Shown one piece after another: positions 17,331 through 24,964 of a DNA stretch of 64,000 nt; the first letter of the stretch is position 1; each line of letters starts with the position of its first letter. Origin of the DNA: an uncultured Prevotellaceae bacterium (GTDB lineage Bacteria > Bacteroidota > Bacteroidia > Bacteroidales > Bacteroidaceae); the NCBI GenBank assembly GCA_900316685.1, contig ONDS01000005.1:1-64000 (forward strand), written 5' to 3'. The position numbers and the translations under genes were made by a program. The notes under the pieces were generated by a model, which saw only the letters and a list, made by a program, of their open reading frames with translations, was not told the DNA's origin and searched no databases.

Positions 17331-19094
17331 ATGAAAAGGATATCCTTGATAATACTCTTGGCACTGGTGGCAACGGCTACCCGTGCACAGATACCCGATC
17401 CTGGCGACCCCGTCTGCGCCTACTGCGAAGTGAACCTGAAGACAGGTGAAGACCACAAGCGTGGGTGTCCCTATTATTCCGAACCGGCAGACGAGGAGGA
17501 GTCGTCCTCAACCACTTCTCCTCCAAGTCCATCAACGCCTAAACCCAGTGCTACACCCTCAAAACCAACCACCACGACATCTACCCAACAACCCTCGACC
17601 CATCTGCATGACTACACTCCACAGCAAGAGCATCAGGGCAACAACAACTGGCTTGAGGAGTATTATTCGATACCAGCCGCAGAACGAGAGAGGATTGAAG
17701 CCCATTTCGAACAGGCCCGAGGCGACTATCGCGTGTATAGCGTGCCTGGGAAAGGCATGGGTGTCTGGAAAGAATCCAGCGATGGCACCGCCTGGCACTA
17801 CCCCCCTCATTACGAGCGCATCTGGATGATTGACGGTTCGAGAGCGACCATGCAGCTGAAGACCACCAAGAAATGGGGCGTGGAGGATGTAGAATATAAG
17901 GAGACCATCATCGACTACGAATACGACGAGGTGAAGTATTATCCAGGACTTTCGTCGCTGTTCCTCAACCAGCGCGACGAGTATAGCCGCAACCACTGGC
18001 GACTCTTCTCCGGCCAAGGTGTGTGGGAAAACTATGATGGCTTTGAATTCGACTTCCAAGATGTGATCCTCAAAGACAGTCCCTACCGTGCCTACTGCCA
18101 GTTACAAGACGGGCGGTGGCTTATCCTTAACAATCTTGACCAACTATCAAACGACCCACTTGGCATAACCATCAGCCGCGTGGTCAACAGTGTCGAGGAC
18201 CATAAAGTATATCTTGACGGGCATTACCAGGAGTGCCTGATCGTGTCGGAACCCGACGAAGAGGGAAAAGTGCGGTTCGGACTGATGACCACCGACGGCG
18301 AATTGTTCAGCGACATCAATTATGACAGGATCGAGAGAATGGGACCATTTGCCAATTATATCAAGGTATGGAAAGACGGCAAATGCGGCGTGCTGGAGTT
18401 GGTCGCAAGGAGCGACAACAACGATGGAAAGACATATTACGGCTTCATTGAGACCATCGCGCCCAAATACGACATGTTTAAGACCCAACACGTCAGGATA
18501 GCCAAAGACCCTGACACCTACACCTATTGCGTGGTGGGCAACGCCGGCAAGTATGCTCTGACGCTGGCCGATGTGGACAAGCCCGTCACACTGCCCACCA
18601 TCTACACCGCCGCCGAAGTGGAACAATTCGCCACACGCCTCTTCACCGAAGGCAAGAAACGCACACCGGTGAGAGAGGATGTTGACACCGATTACAAGAC
18701 TTTCTGCGAGAACAGAGCCATCAACGTGCTACAACGGCTCAACACGGCAACCGATAAGGAAGAAGCCGTCTATCAGGCGCATCAAGACTTGAAAGAAGAG
18801 AAGTTGCGGAAAGATTATCTTCACATACAACACGAGTTGCACCGTAAAGACTATCAACTTGGCAAATATGACAGCGCACGGCAGGCATACGAGGTGAAAA
18901 CTGCATGGGGAACGGTGATGATGCCTGTACCACAATCTGAGGCTGCAAGCGTGAAAAAGGCATGGAAGGCGTCGGTGCAAGACATGACCATTAAGTCTGC
19001 CCTTCAATTGGACCCTGTGACCAACCGGCCTGTCATCTCAGACATCAAAGCCTTGGTCAACGGAAAGGTGTATGGGTCGAAGGAGGATTGGTGA
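17331..19094 (+). CDS. Secreted WG-repeat-like protein with Cys/His knot
   Basis: The product has 587 residues. After the signal peptide (MKRISLIILLALVATATRAQ) comes a CxxC-x9-HxxxC cluster (CAYCEVNL, then DHKRGCPYY), which could bind a metal, and a Ser/Thr/Pro/Gln-rich linker to about residue 100. Residues about 130-400 contain WG-repeat-like units (KKWGVEDV, VRFGLMTTDGELF, WKDGKCGVLEL). A charged helical region (EEAVYQAHQDLKEEKLRKDY) lies near 480-520. I do not recognise a characterised homologue. It is the largest member of the four-gene operon and probably acts in the envelope with the small EF-hand proteins. Confidence 0.75.
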   Translation: MKRISLIILLALVATATRAQIPDPGDPVCAYCEVNLKTGEDHKRGCPYYSEPADEEESSSTTSPPSPSTPKPSATPSKPTTTTSTQQPSTHLHDYTPQQEHQGNNNWLEEYYSIPAAERERIEAHFEQARGDYRVYSVPGKGMGVWKESSDGTAWHYPPHYERIWMIDGSRATMQLKTTKKWGVEDVEYKETIIDYEYDEVKYYPGLSSLFLNQRDEYSRNHWRLFSGQGVWENYDGFEFDFQDVILKDSPYRAYCQLQDGRWLILNNLDQLSNDPLGITISRVVNSVEDHKVYLDGHYQECLIVSEPDEEGKVRFGLMTTDGELFSDINYDRIERMGPFANYIKVWKDGKCGVLELVARSDNNDGKTYYGFIETIAPKYDMFKTQHVRIAKDPDTYTYCVVGNAGKYALTLADVDKPVTLPTIYTAAEVEQFATRLFTEGKKRTPVREDVDTDYKTFCENRAINVLQRLNTATDKEEAVYQAHQDLKEEKLRKDYLHIQHELHRKDYQLGKYDSARQAYEVKTAWGTVMMPVPQSEAASVKKAWKASVQDMTIKSALQLDPVTNRPVISDIKALVNGKVYGSKEDW

Positions 19095-19114
19095 ACCCCA
19101 AAAACAACTAAGAA

Positions 19115-19564
19115 ATGAAAACATTACTTACCATGTTGCTCTTCCTGTCAAGCCTTCAGGTGGCTCCGTCGCCTGAAGACATGTACGGCATGTACGACAA
19201 GGACGGGAAGTACCGGAAAATGACCGAACAGGTCGAACGGATGAGACAACGGTCGGAGGAAGCAGAGAACGATGAGCATGACAGGAAGATGCGCATTCTG
19301 GTTGTCTCTCTCCTCATCGGTCTCGTTCCCGTGGTTGTCGTCGGAAGAATGGTCGTCAGCAGGCAGACGTGGAAGGAAAACCCTAAGAAGACCATTCAAG
19401 CCATGGCCATCACCCTTGCGGGAGGAGCAGCCCTTTTCGCCTTCAACTATGGATGGTTTTACCTGAAATACCTGCACGAAGAGATTTTCAAATTATTATT
19501 CTCCCTCGCTGTCATCCTGCTCTTGATAGGAATAGGAATCTACGTGGTGAGACATAAGAAGTGA
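19115..19564 (+). CDS. Small inner-membrane protein, unknown
   Basis: The product has 149 residues: an N-terminal hydrophobic segment (LLTMLLFLSSLQVA), a charged stretch to about residue 62, then three hydrophobic segments at about 63-81 (RILVVSLLIGLVPVVVVG), 92-115 and 122-143, with a basic C-terminus. It follows the WG-repeat-like gene by 20 bases and is followed by a terminator, so it closes the operon. No family recognised. Confidence 0.7.
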   Translation: MKTLLTMLLFLSSLQVAPSPEDMYGMYDKDGKYRKMTEQVERMRQRSEEAENDEHDRKMRILVVSLLIGLVPVVVVGRMVVSRQTWKENPKKTIQAMAITLAGGAALFAFNYGWFYLKYLHEEIFKLLFSLAVILLLIGIGIYVVRHKK

Positions 19565-19572
19565 CGGCAAAC

Positions 19573-19598
19573 AAAAAGAGGCTGAAAAGCCTCTTTTT
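19573..19598. terminator. Bidirectional intrinsic terminator
   Basis: AAAAAGAGGCT and AGCCTCTTTTT flank a GAAA tetraloop, a perfect 11-bp inverted repeat with T-runs on both strands. It ends the four-gene operon nine bases after its stop codon. Confidence 0.88.
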
Positions 19599-19600
19599 CC

Positions 19601-19655
19601 GTGATTCCGTAGGGATATGCCTCAAGGCCTACTGCTTAGAAGGCAGTTGCTCTAT
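19601..19655 (-). pseudogene. tRNA-Arg 3' fragment (att-like repeat)
   Basis: This 55-bp stretch matches 20488-20543, the 3' portion of the intact tRNA-Arg gene, in the same orientation. The last 33 bases (19623-19655) are identical to 20511-20543, covering the anticodon arm; the T-arm part is degraded. The 5' part of the tRNA is absent. The arrangement is what integration into a tRNA gene leaves at the far end of an element. Confidence 0.85.
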
Positions 19656-19681
19656 ACAACTTTAGAAAATTGAAATATTTA

Positions 19682-19712
19682 TTTGTCTATTCAAATAATA
19701 ATTGTATCTTTG
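19682..19712 (+). promoter_or_regulatory. Promoter of the toxin-antitoxin operon
   Basis: TTTG (19682-19685) and TATCTTTG (19705-19712) are 19 bases apart, 27 bases before the antitoxin ATG. Confidence 0.75.
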
Positions 19713-19738
19713 CCTCCGAGAACTAAAACAAAACTATT

Positions 19739-19981
19739 ATGACGGCGATTGAGTTACGTGCGGAATTGCTCCGCGAAATAAGTCCGCTTCTCGACAATGA
19801 ATCGGCAATGACTAAGATGCTGGCCTTTGTTAAGATGTTGGTTCCTACGACGAAGACACAAGCAGAGTCAGACTGGGCAAACCGATTTGCGGGTGCATGG
19901 AAAGATGATCGCTCCGCTGAAGATATTATCAGTGATATCCGTAAAAGTAGAACCAGTAACAGTCGTGAGATAGATCTATGA
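19739..19981 (+). CDS. Antitoxin partner of PIN toxin
   Basis: The product has 80 residues, helical and charged, beginning MTAIELRAELLREISPLL and ending in a stretch rich in DDRSAEDIISDIRKSR. The stop codon overlaps the toxin ATG by four bases (19978-19981), and the small size, order and coupling identify it as the antitoxin. The C-terminal portion probably wraps the PIN active site while the N-terminal part may bind the operon promoter. The family is not one I can name. Confidence 0.8.
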   Translation: MTAIELRAELLREISPLLDNESAMTKMLAFVKMLVPTTKTQAESDWANRFAGAWKDDRSAEDIISDIRKSRTSNSREIDL

Positions 19982-20376
19982 AGAAGTATTTGCTTGATAC
20001 TAGCATTTGCGTCTTCCTTTTTCGAGGTAAACGCAATGTAGCACAACGATTGAACAAAATTGGTCGTGAGTGTTGTTTCATATGTGACGTGGTGTTGGCC
20101 GAGTTGCGCTATGGAGCCTATAAGAGTGACCGCACGGAGGAGAATCTGAAACTGATAGATGAATTTGTAAAGGAAATAAAGGTTTTGCCCTTTGCCGATA
20201 GCATCGATGTGTATGCCCAAGAGAAATTACGCCTGAAGAACAGCGGCAAACTTATAGAGGACTTTGACCTGCTGATAGGTTGTGCAGCCAAGGCGGCAAA
20301 TCTGACTATGGTCACTCATAATGTGAAGCATTTCATCCATATAGATGGACTTGATATTGAGGATTGGGTGGAATGA
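19978..20376 (+). CDS. vapC: VapC-type PIN-domain ribonuclease toxin
   Basis: The product has 132 residues, a single PIN domain. The acidic metal-binding residues fit the family: Asp7 in YLLDTSICV, Glu42 in VVLAELRYGAY, Asp95/Asp97 in IEDFDLLIGCAA, followed by THNVKHF. Such toxins cleave tRNA or rRNA when released from the antitoxin. The gene overlaps its antitoxin and the pair is the only coding content between a tRNA-Arg gene and its partial copy. Target RNA unknown. Confidence 0.9.
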   Translation: MKKYLLDTSICVFLFRGKRNVAQRLNKIGRECCFICDVVLAELRYGAYKSDRTEENLKLIDEFVKEIKVLPFADSIDVYAQEKLRLKNSGKLIEDFDLLIGCAAKAANLTMVTHNVKHFIHIDGLDIEDWVE

Positions 20377-20449
20377 ACAATGCTAAGTGGCATATATTAA
20401 TGTTTAACGACAACATTCTGTCTGAATAGATACGACACCCATACATAAA

Positions 20450-20486
20450 GACAGGGAGAATTATAAAAAACTCTCCCTGTCTCTCT
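20450..20486. terminator. Hairpin terminator between toxin and tRNA-Arg
   Basis: GACAGGGAG (20450-20458) pairs with CTCCCTGTC (20473-20481) around an A-rich loop. It can end either the toxin transcript or, on the other strand, the tRNA precursor. Confidence 0.6.
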
Positions 20487-20488
20487 TG

Positions 20489-20562
20489 TGATTCCGTTGG
20501 GACTCGAACCCAAGGCCTACTGCTTAGAAGGCAGTTGCTCTATCCAGCTGAGCTACGGAACC
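20489..20562 (-). tRNA. tRNA-Arg (anticodon TCT)
   Basis: On the minus strand GGTTCCG pairs with CGGAATC as acceptor stem. D-arm GCTC/GAGC, anticodon arm ACTGC-CTTCTAA-GCAGT with anticodon TCT, and T-arm TTGGG-TTCGAGT-CCCAA are all intact. The CCA end is not encoded. A promoter lies at 20583-20614. Confidence 0.97.
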
Positions 20563-20582
20563 CCTTGACTGAAAATCGGGTG

Positions 20583-20614
20583 CAAAATTACTTCTTTTTC
20601 CCCTAATTGCCAAA
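20583..20614 (-). promoter_or_regulatory. Promoter of tRNA-Arg
   Basis: Minus-strand TAATTTTG (20583-20590) and TTTG (20611-20614) are 20 bases apart, the same pair of boxes as at both riboswitches. Confidence 0.7.
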
Positions 20615-20682
20615 TATTTGGCGAGGATTTTTAAAAAACGACATTTCTTGATGATTATCGAGGATTATTCGTAAAAAAAAAC

Positions 20683-20690
20683 TAACTTTG
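20683..20690 (+). promoter_or_regulatory. Promoter -7 box before the GH2 operon
   Basis: TAACTTTG lies 60 bases before the GH2 ATG; no good TTTG is seen at the expected upstream distance. Confidence 0.5.
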
Positions 20691-20750
20691 TGGCGATGAA
20701 TCGAATCAGTAAATCCTTAACCTAAATTCTCCTACCAAAATCTATCGGAC

Positions 20751-22541
20751 ATGAAAAGACTTCTTGCCACCTTCATGGCTCTCGTGTGTGCCGTGATAGT
20801 ATGTGCCGACAACCTGCCAATCCTGGGTAATGTGCTCAACCGAAAGACAGTCTCGCTCAACGGCGAGTGGCATTACCTGGTGGATGTGCAGGAGTGCGGA
20901 TATTATGGTTACCGACACGAAAGACTGGCCAACGGATTCTTCCGCAACAACAAACCCCAAAGGCCTGAAGACCTCATAGAATATGACTTCGACCAGGCGG
21001 AGACGATGGCCATCCCCTCTGACTGGAACACCCGCGACCCGCGACTCTTCTTCTACGAGGGCACCCTCTGGTTCATGCGCTCGTTCGATTACCAGCCCAC
21101 AGCCGGGCACCGCACGCTGCTCTATTTCGGGGCGGTCAACTACGAGGCAGTGGTCTTTGTCAATGGCCAGGAGGCAGGCCGGCATGTGGGTGGCTTCACA
21201 CCTTTCAACTTCGATGTGACCGGACTGTTACGACCGGGGGAGAATGTGGTCATCGTCAAGGTGGACAACAAACGACACGCCGACCATGTGCCCACGCTCA
21301 TTTTCGACTGGTGGAACTACGGTGGCATCACCCGTGATGTGCTTTTGGTGGATGTGCCTGCCACCTATATCGAGAATTATTCATTGCAATTGGACAAGAC
21401 GAAGGCCAATCAGCTCAACTTCTCACTCCAACTCAATCAAGAGGTGGCCGGGCGACAGGTGACCATCGCCATACCCGAGCTGAAAATCAGGCAAACGCTG
21501 ACCACCGATGCCAAAGGACAGGTGTCAACTTCGCTGAAGGCAAGAAAACTGAAACTCTGGTCGCCCGACAAACCCAAGCTTTATCAGGTGGAACTGACCC
21601 TTGACGGGGAGACACTGACCGACCAGATAGGGTTCCGCACCATAGCCACGCGCGGCAAACAGCTCCTGCTCAATGGTGAGCCCCTCTTCCTACGGGGTAT
21701 CAGCATCCATGAGGAGAAACCCAACGGTGGTGGGCGCGCCAACGGACCAGATGATGCCCGGACACTACTCTCCTGGGCCAAGGAGTTAGGATGCAACTTC
21801 GTCAGGTTGGCGCATTACCCCCATAATGAGTATATGGTGCGTGAGGCAGAGCGCATGGGACTGATGGTATGGTCGGAGATACCGGTCTACTGGACCATCT
21901 CATGGACCAACCCGGAAACCTTCGCCAATGCCAGCCGCCAACTGAACGACATGATACGGCGTGACCAAAACCGAGCCAACGTCATCATCTGGTCCATCGC
22001 CAATGAGACACCCCATTCCGCCGAGCGCGACCATTTCCTCTCACGACTCGCACAACAGGCCCGGGAACTTGACGACACACGACTCATCTCCATGGCCATG
22101 GAAGTGACATCTGCCGACAACTACCACAACGTGCTCAACGATAATATGAACCAATACGTAGACGTCATCTCCTTCAACCAATACATTGGATGGTATCGCG
22201 ATGTGGCGGCGGCATCGAAGATGACATGGGAGATACCCTACGACAAACCGGTCATCGTGAGCGAGTTCGGCGGAGGGGCCAAAGCCGGACTCCACGGCGC
22301 ACAGAACCAACGGTGGACGGAGGAGTTCCAGGAGAATCTCTACCGTGAGAATACCGCCATGCTCGACAAGATAGAAGGGCTGGCTGGCACCACACCGTGG
22401 ATACTCAAGGATTTCAGGTCGCCGCGCCGTCTGCTCACCGGCATCCAGGACTACTACAACCGCAAGGGTCTCTTCTCCGACGACGGCCGTAAGAAAAAAG
22501 CCTTCCATGTGCTGAAGGCATGGTATGAGGGGAAGCGCTGA
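20751..22541 (+). CDS. GH2 beta-glucuronidase-like enzyme
   Basis: The product has 596 residues with signal peptide MKRLLATFMALVCAVIVCA, so it is periplasmic or surface. It contains the GH2 sugar-binding jelly roll (FVNGQEAGRHVGGFTPFNFD), the Ig-like domain and the TIM barrel. The acid/base Glu is in VIIWSIANETPHS and the nucleophile Glu in KPVIVSEFGGG. Near the C-terminus NRKG (about residues 570-573) matches the NxKG motif that contacts the carboxylate in beta-glucuronidases, so an acid sugar substrate is likely. It starts a co-directional cluster with GH9 and GH43 genes, consistent with hemicellulose side-chain removal. Confidence 0.85.
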   Translation: MKRLLATFMALVCAVIVCADNLPILGNVLNRKTVSLNGEWHYLVDVQECGYYGYRHERLANGFFRNNKPQRPEDLIEYDFDQAETMAIPSDWNTRDPRLFFYEGTLWFMRSFDYQPTAGHRTLLYFGAVNYEAVVFVNGQEAGRHVGGFTPFNFDVTGLLRPGENVVIVKVDNKRHADHVPTLIFDWWNYGGITRDVLLVDVPATYIENYSLQLDKTKANQLNFSLQLNQEVAGRQVTIAIPELKIRQTLTTDAKGQVSTSLKARKLKLWSPDKPKLYQVELTLDGETLTDQIGFRTIATRGKQLLLNGEPLFLRGISIHEEKPNGGGRANGPDDARTLLSWAKELGCNFVRLAHYPHNEYMVREAERMGLMVWSEIPVYWTISWTNPETFANASRQLNDMIRRDQNRANVIIWSIANETPHSAERDHFLSRLAQQARELDDTRLISMAMEVTSADNYHNVLNDNMNQYVDVISFNQYIGWYRDVAAASKMTWEIPYDKPVIVSEFGGGAKAGLHGAQNQRWTEEFQENLYRENTAMLDKIEGLAGTTPWILKDFRSPRRLLTGIQDYYNRKGLFSDDGRKKKAFHVLKAWYEGKR

Positions 22542-22586
22542 GCATGATAATTTTCAACAAGACAAAAACTCATAAACAAGATAATC

Positions 22587-24899
22587 ATGAAAAGACTTGG
22601 AAAGATTACATGGCTGTTCGTCATGGCCTGTTGTATGGCATGGCCACTGAAGGCGGCTCGACTGATTGGGGTAAAAGTGATTGACAAGAACTGCCTGATG
22701 GTACACCTGCGCGACGGCGAAGTGCATTACAGGGACAATGGCACGGGGCAGAGCGCCTATTTAGGGCACTCCTTCGCCGAGGGCGATGATACGCTCGTCG
22801 TCTTCGGACAGCGGGTCATGGCCGATGCGGCGAAAGATGCGAAGGGATGGCGTATCTCGTCGACCGACGACCGCTCTTTCGCAGCGCAATATCCTACGGC
22901 GGTGTGGAGGAAAGCCAAACCCATGAACACCGACCATACGCTCACCAGCGAACTCGACCATTGGTTCTTTCTACAGTTGCCTAAGGACTTGAAGCAGGGA
23001 TGTACTTACCAAGTGGACCTGCCGGCAGCACTCAATGCCGACCAGTCGTCGGCCAAGGTGTGCTACGACGTATGGAATGCCATGTCGGAGGCCATACACG
23101 TCAATATCATCGGCTATTCGCCCAAGGAGGCCACCCATGCCGCCGACCTCTATATGTGGATGGGCGACGGTGGCGCACGCGACTACCATGCCTGGGAGGG
23201 CAAAAAAGTATATCTATATAATGTCAAGACGCGGGAGAAACAAACGGTGGGAACGGTCAAGTTCTGGAAATCCAAGACCGAGGCCCAGCACGAGGCGGGC
23301 AGGAAAGATCTCGTAGGCTCCGATGTGTGGAATGTGGATTTCAGTGCGCAGACACCCGGCCGCTACCGTCTCGTGGTAGAGGATGTGGGTTGCAGCATGG
23401 ATTTCGACATCGCCGAGGATATCTACCGACAACCCTATGCCTATTCGGTACGTGGATATTATTATATGCGATTGGGCGAACCAGCCGACCCCGCCCATGT
23501 GTGGCCCATACCGCGTCAGCCGCAGTTCACCCCCGGAGCCGACCCCAAGGGATTCACCGTCTATCTCACTGACCTCCATCCTTGGCACCCTGACTGGAGA
23601 AAACTCCGTGGCGACGTGTGGGACGAACCGCATTTCAAAGCACCGCAGGAGTCGGTATTCTGGCAGCACCGGTTGCCGGGCAACCCCACGACGACGACGG
23701 TCAAGGGGGGACACTCCGACGCCATGGACTGGGACCGCCATCTGGCGCATGTGAGCAATATCTACGACATGCTCCTGCCCTATATCCTGACCAATGGGCG
23801 AATAGCCGACGACAACCTGGGCATACGGGAGAGCGGCAATGGCATACCCGACATCATCGACGAGGCTCGCAACGAGGTGGACTTCTTCCTCAGCATACGC
23901 GACGGCGAGGCTTACTCGCAGGGAATGACCAACCCGAGCAACGACTGGACGGTGATGTTCCAGGCGGGATGCACCACCATGGCAGCCTGGGCCAACGCAG
24001 CCAACTGCGCCATGCTGGCCAACGCCTTCGCCATAGCGGGCATCGACTCGCTGACCTCTTATTACACCGACGAAGCCATCAAGGCGTTCCGTTTCGCATC
24101 GAGGCAGCAGGAACAGCAACTCGACGACCACCAAGGCATAGGCAATATCAGCATGACGGGCCGCGACTTCCGACAGATGGCGGCGGCTTATCTCTACAAC
24201 CTCACGGGCGACACACAGTGGGAGGATATCTTCATCGCCGAGAGCAAGATAGCCGACGACCATTCGTTGGTCTTCAAACGCGGCAGGGAGGGATTCTGCC
24301 AACTGTGGGCGGATGCCGCCTACCTCGTCTGCCCAAAAACACGCCACCACACACGGTTCTATGAGAATCTGAAAGCATCGGTAAAAGCCCAGGCGCAGGA
24401 CGAGAACATCGGTCGGGCTACGGTCAGACCGTCGCGGCGCAGTGCCAACGACGAACGGTTCGCCACCTCGCAAGAAGTGCAACTGGTGCTCCTGACTCAC
24501 TACATCGCCGACAACAACCAGCAGAAGGCCGAACTCGAACATGTCATGCACATGGAGGCGGGATGGGCCTTGGGGCGCAACCCCGGCAATATAGTGGAGA
24601 TGACGGGCCTGGGCGAACGCCATATCACCGATGTCTACTCCACAGGCCGCAACGACGGCGACCCGGGCACGCATCCCGGACAGACACCTTTCAACGGTAC
24701 GGAGACATGGTCGCCGGGCAACGGCGGCGATGCGCGTATCCTGCTCGACAGGTGCTACCCCTCATGGTATGATGGGGGATGGCCACGGCAGGAGTCCTAC
24801 TTCAACCAACGCTATATGTGGGTGAACGCCGAGTTCACACCGCGAGAGACCATGCGAGGCAAGATGGCGCTCCTGGCTTACCTCTACGGCATACGCTGA
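22587..24899 (+). CDS. GH9 glycoside hydrolase with N-terminal Ig-like domain
   Basis: The product has 770 residues and a signal peptide (MKRLGKITWLFVMACCMAWP). An N-terminal CelD-type Ig-like domain (INIIGY-type VNIIGYSPKEA onwards) precedes an (alpha/alpha)6 barrel. The catalytic Asp pair is in GGHSDAMDWDRH (about residue 373), in place of the common DAGD; GWALGRNPG (about 660) and WVNAEFTPRE (about 747, likely acid Glu) complete the family pattern. Probable action is on beta-1,4-glucan or a mixed hemicellulose backbone. It follows the GH2 gene by 45 bases. Confidence 0.85.
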   Translation: MKRLGKITWLFVMACCMAWPLKAARLIGVKVIDKNCLMVHLRDGEVHYRDNGTGQSAYLGHSFAEGDDTLVVFGQRVMADAAKDAKGWRISSTDDRSFAAQYPTAVWRKAKPMNTDHTLTSELDHWFFLQLPKDLKQGCTYQVDLPAALNADQSSAKVCYDVWNAMSEAIHVNIIGYSPKEATHAADLYMWMGDGGARDYHAWEGKKVYLYNVKTREKQTVGTVKFWKSKTEAQHEAGRKDLVGSDVWNVDFSAQTPGRYRLVVEDVGCSMDFDIAEDIYRQPYAYSVRGYYYMRLGEPADPAHVWPIPRQPQFTPGADPKGFTVYLTDLHPWHPDWRKLRGDVWDEPHFKAPQESVFWQHRLPGNPTTTTVKGGHSDAMDWDRHLAHVSNIYDMLLPYILTNGRIADDNLGIRESGNGIPDIIDEARNEVDFFLSIRDGEAYSQGMTNPSNDWTVMFQAGCTTMAAWANAANCAMLANAFAIAGIDSLTSYYTDEAIKAFRFASRQQEQQLDDHQGIGNISMTGRDFRQMAAAYLYNLTGDTQWEDIFIAESKIADDHSLVFKRGREGFCQLWADAAYLVCPKTRHHTRFYENLKASVKAQAQDENIGRATVRPSRRSANDERFATSQEVQLVLLTHYIADNNQQKAELEHVMHMEAGWALGRNPGNIVEMTGLGERHITDVYSTGRNDGDPGTHPGQTPFNGTETWSPGNGGDARILLDRCYPSWYDGGWPRQESYFNQRYMWVNAEFTPRETMRGKMALLAYLYGIR

Positions 24900-24964
24900 T
24901 ACCGCCGATGTTATCGTCATCGATTCATAAAGTAAAACCAATCCTAATAACTGTCTGACTGATT

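Noticed and set aside
19601-19655. Functional second tRNA gene
   Set aside because: The 5' acceptor and D-arm halves are missing and the T-arm is degraded.
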